Positions 52,811 to 62,865 are shown, counted from the stretch's first letter. The stretch is 64,000 nt of DNA from Polaromonas sp. (GCF_030680935.1 NZ_JAUXUP010000007.1:80297-144296); one strand, 5' to 3'. Notes: a model not told the origin generated them from the letters alone. Numbers and translations are program-made.

Positions 52811-53239
52811 CTATTTGTTCCAGCACGTGGCCGCGTCGCCAGCACTCTGTCCCTTGACGCCCAGGTTGGTCAGTGTGAGGTTTCCACAGAGGGTGTCCGT
52901 CCAACCACTTGGGGTTGCCGTCAAGGTAAAGGATGTCGCAGTTGTAGTGCCACTCAACGCCACGTCGTATCGCTTTACGCCCGAGTTCGGCGACAGCGTA
53001 AGCGCAGTTGGCAAGGCAGGCGCAACACCACCGCTATCAACATACCGGAAATTGACCGCCCGGTAACGCTCCATAAACTGCGCCGCCTCAAGCAACGCAG
53101 CTTTCGCGCCGGTCCTGTGCCCTCGTTCAATATAGGACGTGTAAGCTGGCAGCGCAACGGCAGCCAAAATGCCAATGATGGCCACAACAATCATTAACTC
53201 GATCAACGTGAAACCACCGGTGTGCTTGCGTGTTTTCAA
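52811..53239 (-). CDS. pilE: Type IV pilin-like protein (PilE)
   Basis: 142 residues. The prepilin leader MKTRKHTGG is cut before [20 protein letters not shown], which has Glu5 and the N-terminal helix. The C-terminal domain has two cysteines (DTLCGNLTL and AATCWNK) that could form the D-loop disulfide. Its place as last gene after pilY1 marks it as the minor pilin PilE of this operon and not necessarily the major pilin. Confidence 0.9.
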   Translation of the reverse strand: MKTRKHTGGFTLIELMIVVAIIGILAAVALPAYTSYIERGHRTGAKAALLEAAQFMERYRAVNFRYVDSGGVAPALPTALTLSPNSGVKRYDVALSGTTTATSFTLTATPSGWTDTLCGNLTLTNLGVKGQSAGDAATCWNK

Positions 53240-53280
53240 TTTTTTATCCCCCTTATTAGATTGATGCGGTCACAAGTCGC

Positions 53281-56200
53281 TTACTTAAGCTGGCGCCAGA
53301 TTTGACGCCCAACTGCTCCGCTGGTGCCAGAAGTGGTTGAAGGTGTTAAATTTATTTGAAGTACCTGCGTTTTTCCACAGACCCCATTGATGCAGACCGT
53401 TTGTTGACCACCGACATTGGTGGTGAAAGACGTTGTCGAAATAGTATCGTTGAAGATGGTCTGGCTGATATACAGCGCTGGTGGGCCGTTGTCCTGCAAC
53501 ACGAACACGCCTCTTGGAGAACCGCCGCGAATACGAACCGAATTGGGAATTAGATCGTTGAATACCTTTTTATACCCGCCGGTCAGGGCGTCTATTCCAG
53601 TGATCCAGGCATCCAGTCCGGCAACACAATCATCCACGCTCGGCACTATCGAGGTAAACAAAAATGCGTCCACCACGCCTGAAATGGTATAGCGCACAGG
53701 AGGAGCAATTACTCGCTCCCCCGCCGTGATGTTGGTGCCAGTCAGTGGGACCACCCACCCCTTTTTACCAGCCACTGTGTACCAATCCGGCGTTGCCCCC
53801 GCTGATGTGGTGCGAACGTCGCTTGTGACACCCCCTACCGGAGCAGGCATATTGATGGTCATGGAAGACAGCGTCGCTTCTGTGACAAACGGCGTGGTGG
53901 TGATGTTATGCACCAAGTCGTCATAAATTCCATACAAGGCCTGTACTGTCGTATTGGCAGGGTCAGCAGCGCTCAAATAGCTGCCAGTTCCAAAATAAAT
54001 CATCTTGCCACCCGTCGTGTTCGCATGCGAGGGTGCTGCCCCGACTTTGATCTCGGCGGTGATGGGCCTTCCTGTCGGGGTGGTGTAAATCAGGGCACCG
54101 GCACTACCGGAACTTGGGTCAAAGCGCCAGATATTTCCTTTGTAGTCCGCGCCGTACACGTACGCGATCGTGTCCCGGTTGCCCGATGTTTTTCGCACCA
54201 ACTCGACCGCGCCCATGCCGTTGCTCGTGATGGAAGCGTTGGTCGGTATGATCCGGAGAATATTACCGTCGCTCAACCTCACGACGTAGAGATTCGCTGT
54301 ACCAGCGCTGCTGTTGTAGCCATTTCCAAAAATGGCAACCCAAGTCCCGTCCGCCAGTTTGCCGATACCAGGCCTGCCCATGATGTTGCCAAAGGTCGAC
54401 CCAACGCCAGCGGTGGTCGAATTGATTTCCCACAAAATGCTGTTGGCTGAAAACGTTTTTGAACTGGCATTGATGGCAAACACGGTCTGGGCGCCACTGC
54501 CGCCGGCAGCAACAACTACCGTGCGCCAATTGGTGGTGGCATCGCCGGGCACAGTGATCTTCGCGTGCCCGACAGCAATCGAACCATCAATGTAATTCTG
54601 ATGCTGGTAGCCAGGGTCTGCCAGATTTTTAACACTGCTCCTCACCGCCTGCGGCATGAAACCGAGCAACTCGCCCCCGCCGGTTGCATCGGGCTCGGCG
54701 TCAAAAATATGAAAAAACCCACTGTTCGTACCCACCGCGAGAGTTTCAAAATTGATGGAACTCAGGAAGGTCGTGTAAGTCGAGTCACTCGCTGTGTAGT
54801 CCAGATTTTTCGCTGAAATGATCTGTGGATCTGAATTGACAATGTCGCCCAACACCGAGCCGTATTCGGCCGCAGCCGTACTGCCGCGGTTACGGAAACT
54901 GCCTCCTTTTCGCTCCTCGCCCGTTTTGTCCCCAAGAAGGTACTCATAAGTTGCAGAGTTGACGAAGTCGGTTTGCACGGCGCTCGGCAACGTGGCGTAG
55001 CCGCCAGAAGTCAAGGCAAGAGGTGTGGTCGCTCCCCCCTGGCCAAGAAACAACTTGGTGCGCGACGCCGGCACAGGGATTTTTGTAGAAACCTCCCAAA
55101 TAGGTGTATCGGACACAGCGCCGCTGGTTGCAATGGAAAAAGCGTACAAGCGCGAAGTCCATGTCAGCGAATCGTAATTGGCCTGGTAAATGGCGGCCGA
55201 GCCCAGGCTCCGCTGCCCCACACCCACCACGCTGGTGCTGGCCACCGCCGCCAACGCAGCAGCAGAACGGAAGGCCTTGGCCATCTGATCCGGAAGGTTG
55301 GCTGGATTGTTGACTTTGAAATAGTTGGTGGGGTCGCCGTTGGAGTCCAGCAGGCCCGCGCCACCGTATTTGGCGGCGTACCACAGCGTGTCATGCGGTA
55401 TGTAACCCGATACCGTTGCGCTGGTTGCAAAGGCCAGCGTACGGGTGGTTGACGTGCTTGGCAGCATGGTAGCGTTGACCCGTGAGCCGTTTGCCGGGGC
55501 TGGTCCCTGGCTGGAAAGCGTGTCAAGGTAATACTTGATCGTCGGCGTGCCCCCACTCGGTTTGGTCGTCATATCCAGATAGAGACCGTCATTGGCAGTG
55601 CCCGATATGGAATAACCAACGTGCATTTCAATGCCTGCTGCAGATGTGTTGATCGGTACAAGTTGCACCTCCACGTTATTTGCAGCATTCACGCTGACGT
55701 TGTAGCCGACCACCGCGTCGGTTTCGTTGTCGCCGCCAGCGTCGGTGTCAGAAAAGTTCACGACAAAAGACATCGTTGGCCGCCCACCGTTGATGGCTGC
55801 GTTATAGTCCAGCCCCGTGGTTCCACTGGTGTTGTTGAAAGTGTCCAGATAAAAGCCGGTGATGGAACCTGTCGGCTGAAACGCGCCATAGGCTGAACTA
55901 CTGACGAAGCTGCTGGGACCTACCGATTTGGAAACAGGAACCAGGGAAACGGTTTTGCCGCTGTATTTAATTTCAATTTTCGGCACTACGCTACCAAGAA
56001 CCACAGCAATGGTATCGACTGTTGCGTTGGTCGTCGTCGTGGGCACCGAGGGGGGGTTGCCAATCGGGAAGCCTGTCACTTTTCCAAAACGCGCAACCGC
56101 CGCCGAATAAAAACTCCCGCGCGACTGTGTGGCGTCCGGCGCATGCCCCTGGAGCTGCGCAAAAGAACTGGCAGGTTTCAGGGTGGGGTTTCCGTCGCTG

Positions 56201-57948
56201 AGCGTGCCCGACTGGCCAATGAAGACATTCCGTGTCCCCAGATTCTCCGACTTTGTAACCGGAGACGTCACCGGCGGGGGGCCCCAAATGATGTTGGATT
56301 GGGTGGTCACATTCACCCCAGCAAGGTCGCCTTCGGGAGGAGCAAGCGGGTTACCCATTCGCTCCACTACCGGAAAGTACGCCCCCGGAATCCCGTCATT
56401 GTCAAATGACGTCACAGCGTCTGCGATGACCATCTGTACGGGGCGCGAGCAAATAGGACTTCCGCCATCCGTTTTAGCCCTGAAAGGGTTTTGCCACGGA
56501 GAGGAGCCAGTGCCCATCAATGGCAGTTGAAGCCTTGAGTCTGGTGAGGTGTTGACATTGACACCATTCGCATATGCCGAAAACCCCGAGCTTTTCCCCG
56601 CAAAATACCGTAGCCCTTCGTACATCATTTCGCCGATAGGAGCCCCCCATGAAGGGCAAGCACCCTCTATCTGCAGCGAATTGAAATTGTTGTCGCAGTA
56701 ATATCCGTTCCCTTTCCAGCCATAGATGGAAATGCGGTCGATGGTTCGGGCTATACCGTCAACCGTCGCCGTGCCTTCGGTCACCTGCCGAAAAACGCCA
56801 TTGGAAGGAGTTACCTCATCTGAAAATTTGGCGATGTTGCGACGTACAACCCCGCCAGAGTAATTGTTTCTGAATGAACCAGTGAGCAAGCCAAATTTCA
56901 GTTGGTCGCTAACCGAATAATCATGCAACACACCCGTTGGCTTCCAAATAACAGGTGCTGCTGCAGGGTACCCCGTACAGCCTGTTTCCCGGGCGCCGCT
57001 CAATGTAACGCAGGCCTCGACCCTAAGTGTGTAGGCTGTACTGGTGATACCAAAGGCAGTACTACGGGCAATATTGGCATTGCCATCTGCAGAAGTCCAG
57101 TTCCAGATGCGATCGGTAACCTGATCGGCATTAAGAATCACCCGCAGTCTCGGGGCTGGCATTGGAAATGGATAGACACCCGAACCCGCATCCGCAGGCG
57201 TAGTCTCGTAAGCATCACTTCTCACGGCAAACAGATGCTGCTTGCCCGCTGCGGGCGCCGCGAGGGGGGTGTAGTGGGTGATGTTGTAACTGTCGCGCCC
57301 AGTGACCGGCCTGTACTCTTTACCCCAGACATGGCTGTCCTGGGGAATAAACGCCCCTTGTAAAACCGTGGTGCCTGACGCTGTGGTCGGGTCTGACACG
57401 CGATGACCTCCGTACAGTACGCGTCGCAGCGCATCCATGCGCGAAGTCGTGGCCCAGTTCAGCCAATTTCCGTGCCAGCGTGCATTGGATACAGCCGTCG
57501 CACATCCGTCACTGCTCTTGGCGACATCTTTAGGACTGAATCTTGAGTCACCCGAGTCGTACAAATAACAGCGATCCGACGCGAAGTTGCCATAGTAGGT
57601 AATGGACGGTTTGAACCCGACGTCAGGTATGCCGTCGGCATTCAGATCGCTGGCATCGTTGTAGGCGGCATAAAAAAGCCGATGATCCTTGCTCATGGTC
57701 AACATGACAAGACCGGGCGCGCTTTTCAGAGCCAACAGCGGTACGTTTGCGATGCTGACAGTGGTTTGCGCGTTCGCGCTTTTCAGCGGCAAGCCGACCA
57801 GAGCCAGCGCAAAAAACAGCGCTGCCAAGGACCATGCGGTGAACACGAACCGTTGCCGCCAATTCGCTGGCACAGACCCCACCGATCGGGGACCCAGACC
57901 CATGCCCATCACATGCTTGTGTTCCGAAAAAATGGCTGGCTTGTTCAT
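53281..57948 (-). CDS. pilY1: PilY1-type pilus tip adhesin/assembly protein
   Basis: 1555 residues with an N-terminal membrane-spanning signal segment ending near SANAQ. The C-terminal third holds the PilC/PilY1 beta-propeller domain (LGDIVNSDPQIISAKN, LAVGTNSGFFHIFDAEP, GADYKGNIWRFDPSSG). DLNADGIPD near residue 100 is an EF-hand-like calcium-binding pattern, the only one I noticed. PilY1 proteins sit at the pilus tip, promote pilus extension and bind surfaces. The gene lies between pilX and pilE with about 20 and 41 bp gaps. Its GC content looks lower than that of the flanking housekeeping genes. Confidence 0.93.
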   Translation of the reverse strand: MNKPAIFSEHKHVMGMGLGPRSVGSVPANWRQRFVFTAWSLAALFFALALVGLPLKSANAQTTVSIANVPLLALKSAPGLVMLTMSKDHRLFYAAYNDASDLNADGIPDVGFKPSITYYGNFASDRCYLYDSGDSRFSPKDVAKSSDGCATAVSNARWHGNWLNWATTSRMDALRRVLYGGHRVSDPTTASGTTVLQGAFIPQDSHVWGKEYRPVTGRDSYNITHYTPLAAPAAGKQHLFAVRSDAYETTPADAGSGVYPFPMPAPRLRVILNADQVTDRIWNWTSADGNANIARSTAFGITSTAYTLRVEACVTLSGARETGCTGYPAAAPVIWKPTGVLHDYSVSDQLKFGLLTGSFRNNYSGGVVRRNIAKFSDEVTPSNGVFRQVTEGTATVDGIARTIDRISIYGWKGNGYYCDNNFNSLQIEGACPSWGAPIGEMMYEGLRYFAGKSSGFSAYANGVNVNTSPDSRLQLPLMGTGSSPWQNPFRAKTDGGSPICSRPVQMVIADAVTSFDNDGIPGAYFPVVERMGNPLAPPEGDLAGVNVTTQSNIIWGPPPVTSPVTKSENLGTRNVFIGQSGTLSDGNPTLKPASSFAQLQGHAPDATQSRGSFYSAAVARFGKVTGFPIGNPPSVPTTTTNATVDTIAVVLGSVVPKIEIKYSGKTVSLVPVSKSVGPSSFVSSSAYGAFQPTGSITGFYLDTFNNTSGTTGLDYNAAINGGRPTMSFVVNFSDTDAGGDNETDAVVGYNVSVNAANNVEVQLVPINTSAAGIEMHVGYSISGTANDGLYLDMTTKPSGGTPTIKYYLDTLSSQGPAPANGSRVNATMLPSTSTTRTLAFATSATVSGYIPHDTLWYAAKYGGAGLLDSNGDPTNYFKVNNPANLPDQMAKAFRSAAALAAVASTSVVGVGQRSLGSAAIYQANYDSLTWTSRLYAFSIATSGAVSDTPIWEVSTKIPVPASRTKLFLGQGGATTPLALTSGGYATLPSAVQTDFVNSATYEYLLGDKTGEERKGGSFRNRGSTAAAEYGSVLGDIVNSDPQIISAKNLDYTASDSTYTTFLSSINFETLAVGTNSGFFHIFDAEPDATGGGELLGFMPQAVRSSVKNLADPGYQHQNYIDGSIAVGHAKITVPGDATTNWRTVVVAAGGSGAQTVFAINASSKTFSANSILWEINSTTAGVGSTFGNIMGRPGIGKLADGTWVAIFGNGYNSSAGTANLYVVRLSDGNILRIIPTNASITSNGMGAVELVRKTSGNRDTIAYVYGADYKGNIWRFDPSSGSAGALIYTTPTGRPITAEIKVGAAPSHANTTGGKMIYFGTGSYLSAADPANTTVQALYGIYDDLVHNITTTPFVTEATLSSMTINMPAPVGGVTSDVRTTSAGATPDWYTVAGKKGWVVPLTGTNITAGERVIAPPVRYTISGVVDAFLFTSIVPSVDDCVAGLDAWITGIDALTGGYKKVFNDLIPNSVRIRGGSPRGVFVLQDNGPPALYISQTIFNDTISTTSFTTNVGGQQTVCINGVCGKTQVLQINLTPSTTSGTSGAVGRQIWRQLK

Positions 57949-57968
57949 GGTGAACCCCTTAAAACTTG

Positions 57969-58583
57969 CTATGGTGTTGTCGTCTGGACATACATGACTT
58001 GCACAATTGACTCTGCTGCGCCTGATCCGCCCACGCTGCGTGCGGTCACTCTGTATGTGCGGGCGGTGGTAGTAGCACCCGCGACAGTACTCACCAACTC
58101 AATCACATATTTCGCACTCTCGGAGTTGTTGGCATAAGGCGTGGCCACAGACGCGGCACAACTGGTCCAACTGAACGGGGTCGTTGTAGCGCAGGCACTT
58201 GCCGCGACTGTCGCTCCCGCCCCTTGCGTCCAGAAACTTCCGTTGTCGCCCTCGCTGAATGGCGGATCGTAGTGGCCAACTGTGGTGGTCAAAAATCCCC
58301 CGCCCTCAATGACCTGCAAGGCCTCTTTGCCAGCACTTTCGGCCGACTGGAAAGAAACATTCCGATCCAGAACATTACCTGTCATGCGCCCGGACAGGGT
58401 GGTGTTACGAAAACCAATCATGCTGATGGATATGAGCATGACCAACAAAATCAAACCGACTATCAGAGTCATGCCGCGCTGTGATTTGCAGCGGGGTTGC
58501 AAAACCAATGGAAGCCTTCTTGCCGCCAAAACCACACAGCGATGGTTTTTACGGGGAATACCTGCAATGTGCTTGTACGACAT
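57969..58583 (-). CDS. pilX: Type IV pilus minor pilin PilX
   Basis: 204 residues. After a long basic leader, QRGMTLIVGLILLVMLISIS is the pilin helix with cleavage after Gly; the residue at mature position 5 is not Glu in this reading, as in many PilX proteins. SGRMTGNVLDRNVSFQSAESAGKEAL is the PilX signature. The leader of 37 residues is unusually long, so an internal GTG may be the real start. It is followed by pilY1 after 20 bp. Confidence 0.85.
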   Translation of the reverse strand: MSYKHIAGIPRKNHRCVVLAARRLPLVLQPRCKSQRGMTLIVGLILLVMLISISMIGFRNTTLSGRMTGNVLDRNVSFQSAESAGKEALQVIEGGGFLTTTVGHYDPPFSEGDNGSFWTQGAGATVAASACATTTPFSWTSCAASVATPYANNSESAKYVIELVSTVAGATTTARTYRVTARSVGGSGAAESIVQVMYVQTTTP

Positions 58584-58600
58584 AAGGTGTATCCGTCTCT

Positions 58601-59785
58601 CTACCGTGCTGCAACGCTGTTGCGCAAAACCACGGTAGTAGAAAACTCCTTGCGGAGCCGGTTCGTCGACGCGCCGGCAGGCAGGGTATAGGTTTGCCCC
58701 AACAGAGTAGGCGTCGTCAACACGACATCGGGGCTGGTGTTGTCCTCTGCGCTAACCATCATCAGCCCAATACGCACTGCAACGATGCGCGCCCAATCAG
58801 TCACGCCTGCCGCAGAAGTGCGCCACTCGTCAGCGACACGCGTAGCGGCCCCACTGGCGTCTACCTGGGTATTTTCACCATAATGCAGTTGCATGCTTTC
58901 TACGTTAGACACGATTTCTTCCGCGTTGGATCGGCTTGCGCCGTTGAAGGTAATCCGATACAAGCTGGGCGTCGTGGCACCACTGCGGGTTGCGACATAA
59001 AAAAAGTTCCACTGCGCTAACATGACAATTGCTCCAGTTCGCGCATCCACTCCGGAGGCCACAGGCGGGCCGAACTTGTAGCTGCTGTTGAACGTATCTG
59101 TACTGTTTCCGGTTCCGTCGTGGGCGATGGTTGTGACACCTCCACTGGTACTCACTGTTCCTTCAAAAATGCTGGACGAATTGCAATCGGAAACAATCAT
59201 GGTATTCGCACCACTCCACCCGTACACGTTGGAAGAAATGGTGAGCGGAGAATTACTCGCTGACATTGCCACCGTGACGCCGACAGCATTGGCACTACCC
59301 CCAGCAAAAAACAGGCTGTCTGTGCCACTGGATGCAGGGACAGATCCAGACGCGAACATCGTGCTTGGCACGCTGTCAAAACCGCGGATGAAATTAAGCG
59401 GTGTGAAGGGTTGCACCGTCACCTCCGCGTTGCCGGATTCAACAGTTGCCAACGGATTGGGGCCACTGATGGTGTTCGGATTTGCCGAGGCCAGGACGTT
59501 ACCCGGATAACGAGTCGTTACACCTGCCACCGTTAGCGTCTGAATGCCGGAGCAACCCGCAAAACCAGCCATGCGAAGCTCTCTTGCAATGGTATCCAGG
59601 GCAAAATTCGCGTCTTCCTGCAATCTGCCCGTGCTCTCCTGAAAGCGAAAGGCGCTTTTTACCGCCACATACACCGAAGACAGTCCTATAAGCACGGCCA
59701 TACTTAACACGAGCGAAATCATCAGCTCAATCAGCGTGAACCCCCGTTGCCCACTGCCACGACGGCTACTTTGGAATGCCCTCAT
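58601..59785 (-). CDS. pilW: Type IV pilus minor pilin PilW
   Basis: 394 residues. The leader MRAFQSSRRGSGQRG ends before [45 protein letters not shown] is the conserved PilW segment. It is larger than most minor pilins, as usual for PilW. Its start overlaps the pilV stop by 4 bp (ATGA). Confidence 0.91.
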   Translation of the reverse strand: MRAFQSSRRGSGQRGFTLIELMISLVLSMAVLIGLSSVYVAVKSAFRFQESTGRLQEDANFALDTIARELRMAGFAGCSGIQTLTVAGVTTRYPGNVLASANPNTISGPNPLATVESGNAEVTVQPFTPLNFIRGFDSVPSTMFASGSVPASSGTDSLFFAGGSANAVGVTVAMSASNSPLTISSNVYGWSGANTMIVSDCNSSSIFEGTVSTSGGVTTIAHDGTGNSTDTFNSSYKFGPPVASGVDARTGAIVMLAQWNFFYVATRSGATTPSLYRITFNGASRSNAEEIVSNVESMQLHYGENTQVDASGAATRVADEWRTSAAGVTDWARIVAVRIGLMMVSAEDNTSPDVVLTTPTLLGQTYTLPAGASTNRLRKEFSTTVVLRNSVAAR

Positions 59786-60312
59786 AGCCGCAACTCGAAA
59801 ACAAAAGTCTGGAAGGCTGCAGCCGAGTTATCCGTACACGCAGTGGTAACGTCGTCACTCAAGGTTCCCAGGCAATTGGACCAGCGTACCTCGATCTCCA
59901 CTTTGCGTGCGCCACCGGACACAGTGTTGGTGATCTTGCCGTCCCCCTGCGGCAATTGGGCGGCCAGGGCGTCAAGCCACTCCTTTTTATCCTTCATGGC
60001 TATTGTTGTGGGACTGACAGGTGACGTGTCTGCGTAAGTGGTAATGTATTGGCTGGTTGCCGACAGCGCCACCGCCGGATTGGCGCGAATCCGGTCGGCC
60101 ATGTCCGCAGCCAGTTGACTGGCTTTGGAAGAGGCTTCAGAAGCCGCCGCATTGGATATCCCTTTGACCAGCAGTCCGGCGACACCCAGCAAGCCAAACG
60201 ACAGGATCACCATGGTGACCAACACTTCAATCAGGCTGAAACCGCCCTGCTTGCCATTCGCCTTTGCAGAACGCTTTGGCGCATGTAGGTAAAAGTGCGA
60301 CACATTTTTCAT
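59782..60312 (-). CDS. pilV: Type IV pilus modification/minor pilin PilV
   Basis: 176 residues. The leader ends GKQGG before FSLIEVLVTMVILSFGLLGV, with Glu5. SKASQLAADMADRIRANP is typical of PilV. It belongs to the pseudopilin tip complex with FimT, PilW and PilX. It overlaps pilW by 4 bp and follows fimT by 21 bp. Confidence 0.9.
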   Translation of the reverse strand: MKNVSHFYLHAPKRSAKANGKQGGFSLIEVLVTMVILSFGLLGVAGLLVKGISNAAASEASSKASQLAADMADRIRANPAVALSATSQYITTYADTSPVSPTTIAMKDKKEWLDALAAQLPQGDGKITNTVSGGARKVEIEVRWSNCLGTLSDDVTTACTDNSAAAFQTFVFELRL

Positions 60313-60333
60313 ATTGAGGTTGCTTCTACACTT

Positions 60334-60963
60334 CTAGTCCGTAGGGCAGCTTGCACCACTGGCCACACGGGTGGTTCGCACACGACCTGACACGTTAAGA
60401 ACAAGACAGTATCTTTCACTGGTCGCGTCAAAAAACCAAAAAGACCGGTTAGCCGAAGCCCCCGTCGTGGTGATCAATCGCCCGGCACCGTTGTAGGTAA
60501 AGTAATTGAGCGTGCCCGTCTGCCCCGTGTCGATAGGTCCCGACGGCGCTGCCACCACCTCGACGCGAGTCACGCCTGTAACACCCGCCGTATCAGCCGT
60601 TGGTGCCACCCCTGCGTTGGCGGTCCCAGTCCCATCCACAAACACCGTCCAGCCGTTTGTCCAGACACCGGCTGTCGTATTTGCTGCAACCGTGACTCGC
60701 GCGTCAGCGCCGCGCTTGACGGCCTCCGACCTTGCCAGGCTAAGGGACACCTGCAATGCGGATGCCGCTGCGGACAGCCGGTTGTTTCGCAACATAGTGA
60801 CAAATGAGGGCGCGGCAAGGGTTGCCAAAATAGCCACGATGGCAACCACCACCATTACTTCAATAAGAGAAAACCCAAGAAAAAGTCGACCCGCTTTTAA
60901 CGAAGGTCTGATTGGGGACCGTTGGTACACACTACGCAATACAAACGAGTTTTCTCCATGCAT
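60334..60963 (-). CDS. fimT: GspH/FimT family pseudopilin
   Basis: 209 residues from the ATG at 60963. The prepilin cleavage site is Gly before FSLIEVMVVVAIVAILATLA. NNRLSAAASALQVSLSLARSEAVKRG is the GspH/FimT signature. The leader of about 30 residues is long, and a TTG at 60981 or an internal GTG might be used. It heads the minor-pilin operon; the operon's promoter must lie in the 79-bp space, or beyond, towards ribD, which is divergent. Confidence 0.85.
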   Translation of the reverse strand: MHGENSFVLRSVYQRSPIRPSLKAGRLFLGFSLIEVMVVVAIVAILATLAAPSFVTMLRNNRLSAAASALQVSLSLARSEAVKRGADARVTVAANTTAGVWTNGWTVFVDGTGTANAGVAPTADTAGVTGVTRVEVVAAPSGPIDTGQTGTLNYFTYNGAGRLITTTGASANRSFWFFDATSERYCLVLNVSGRVRTTRVASGASCPTD

Positions 60964-61041
60964 GCCAAGGATGTTACGCAAGTGAATCAGTGCAGCGGGT
61001 ACAGTACCGACGAACGGTTATCGTTACTAGCCAGGCGGCAA

Positions 61042-62163
61042 ATGACAAATTCAACTCATCCTGCGTTGCACAACGAGATGCAGCAAACACTGCGACTGGC
61101 CGAGAGCGCGCGCCTGATCAGTCCGCCCAACCCGGGTATTGGCTGTCTGCTAAGCAGTTCAGACGGTCTGATCCTCGGCCAGGGCCACACCCAGCACACA
61201 GGCGGCCCGCACGCCGAAATCATGGCGCTGCGCGATGCCGCCGCACAGGGCCACGATGTTGCTGGCGCTACCGCCTGGGTCACCCTTGAACCCTGCTCCC
61301 ACCACGGTCGTACCGGCCCTTGTTGTGATGCGCTGATTGCAGCTGGCATCAAAAAGGTCGTCGCGTCCATCGCCGATCCCAATCCCCTGGTCTCGGGCCA
61401 GGGTTTTGAGCGCCTGCGCGCTGCCGGCGTTGAGGTGGAAGTGGGCCCCGGCGCGCAGGAATCGCGCGAGCTCAACATCGGGTTTTTCAGCCGGATGATC
61501 CGCAAGACGCCCTGGGTGCGCATGAAGGTCGCGGCGTCGCTGGACGGCAAGACCGCGCTTGCCAACGGCGTCAGCCAATGGATCACTTCTGACGCGGCGC
61601 GTGCAGACGGCCACGCCTGGCGCGCCCGTTCGTGCGCGGTGCTGACCGGCATTGGTACGGTGCTGCAGGACAACCCGCGTCTTGACGTGCGCCTGGTGAA
61701 CACGCCGCGCCAGCCACACCTGGTGGTGGTGGACAGCCGCCTAGAAACACCGTTGGACGCTCATCTTTTTATAGCTGGCCGCGCGCTCTACATATACGCC
61801 GCAGTGCAAAACGATGCTAAAAAAGCAGCGCTGGAAGCGCGCGGTGCGACCGTCATCTACCTGCCCGGCGCGGGCGGCAAGGTGGATTTGCAGGCCATGC
61901 TGCAGGATCTGGCCCGACGCGAAATCAATGAGCTACACGTCGAGGCAGGGCACAAACTCAATGGTTCACTGATTCAAGCTGGCCTGGTTGATGAGTTTTT
62001 GGTGTATCTGGCGCCCAAACTCATCGGCGATGGAGCAGGCATGGCCAAGCTCGGGCCCATCACCGAGCTGTCGAAGGCGCTGGAACTGGAGTTTCGCGCT
62101 ACCGACAGGCTGGGCCCCGACCTGCGCATCGTGGCCCGGGTACGTGGACGCGACCTCTTTTGA
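61042..62163 (+). CDS. ribD: Riboflavin biosynthesis deaminase/reductase RibD
   Basis: 373 residues. The deaminase domain (1-150) has the zinc site: GGPHAEIMAL and LEPCSHHGRTGPCCDAL. The reductase domain (150-373) has VRMKVAASLDGKTALANG and LIQAGLVDEFLVYLAPKL. The protein carries out two consecutive steps from the GTP-cyclohydrolase product. The start at 61042 (MTNSTHPALHNEM) was chosen; the frame is open further upstream but would overlap the divergent fimT. Bases near 61745-61800 resemble part of the dispersed repeat. Confidence 0.94.
   Translation: MTNSTHPALHNEMQQTLRLAESARLISPPNPGIGCLLSSSDGLILGQGHTQHTGGPHAEIMALRDAAAQGHDVAGATAWVTLEPCSHHGRTGPCCDALIAAGIKKVVASIADPNPLVSGQGFERLRAAGVEVEVGPGAQESRELNIGFFSRMIRKTPWVRMKVAASLDGKTALANGVSQWITSDAARADGHAWRARSCAVLTGIGTVLQDNPRLDVRLVNTPRQPHLVVVDSRLETPLDAHLFIAGRALYIYAAVQNDAKKAALEARGATVIYLPGAGGKVDLQAMLQDLARREINELHVEAGHKLNGSLIQAGLVDEFLVYLAPKLIGDGAGMAKLGPITELSKALELEFRATDRLGPDLRIVARVRGRDLF
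61757..61812 (+). repeat. Possible fragment of the dispersed repeat inside ribD
   Basis: GACGCTCATCTTTTTATAGCTGG and GCGCGC match the first repeat blocks, but the AAGGGCTGG block is not recognisable. It may be an eroded copy or chance similarity. Confidence 0.3.
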
Positions 62164-62229
62164 GGCCTGGTCAAGCCCTGATTCCAGCAACCCGCCATAC
62201 CCGGCGGCAATCTCTGCGAAAATACGACC

Positions 62230-62862
62230 ATGTTTACCGGAATCATCACCGGCATGGGGCGCATCGTCGCCATCCATAGCCTGGGCAGCTCTTTGGACCA
62301 CGGCAAGCGTCTCACCCTAGAGGCGCCTGCGGGTTATCTGGACGACGTCGGTCTGGGTGACAGCATTGCCATCAACGGCGCCTGCATGACGGTCACCACC
62401 GTTGACCTTCCAAAACACCAGTTTTTGATTGAAATTTCAGCAGAATCACTGGCCAGAACCAGTGGACTGGCGCAGCCCGGCCCCGTCAATCTTGAAAAAG
62501 CCCTGCGCGCCCATGACCGTCTGGGCGGCCATATCGTCGCCGGGCATGTGGACGGCATCGGCACGGTGACGCATTTTGCCGAAGTCGGCGAAAGCTGGGA
62601 GCTGCGTATTCTGGCGCCGCATGAACTGGCCAAATACCTCGCCTACAAGGGTTCGATCACCGTCAACGGCGTGAGCCTGACTGTGAACCGGGTGGCCGAC
62701 CTGCCCCATCAAGCTGGTTGCGAGATCAGCATCAACCTGATTGCCCACACGGTACACAACACCGCCCTGCAACATCTGCAGACCCAATCCCGGGTGAATC
62801 TTGAAATTGACCTGATTGCGCGATACGTGGAGCGCATGCTCCAGAACGAAAAGAATACCTGA
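62230..62862 (+). CDS. ribE: Riboflavin synthase (alpha chain)
   Basis: 210-residue enzyme that dismutates two lumazine molecules to riboflavin. MFTGIITGMGRIVAI is the family opening. The two duplicated lumazine-binding domains each show a VGDS/AINGACMTV- or KGSITVNGVSLTV-type segment (near residues 40-50 and 140-150). It lies between ribD and ribB with a 3-bp gap to the latter. Confidence 0.95.
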   Translation: MFTGIITGMGRIVAIHSLGSSLDHGKRLTLEAPAGYLDDVGLGDSIAINGACMTVTTVDLPKHQFLIEISAESLARTSGLAQPGPVNLEKALRAHDRLGGHIVAGHVDGIGTVTHFAEVGESWELRILAPHELAKYLAYKGSITVNGVSLTVNRVADLPHQAGCEISINLIAHTVHNTALQHLQTQSRVNLEIDLIARYVERMLQNEKNT

Positions 62863-62865
62863 ACC

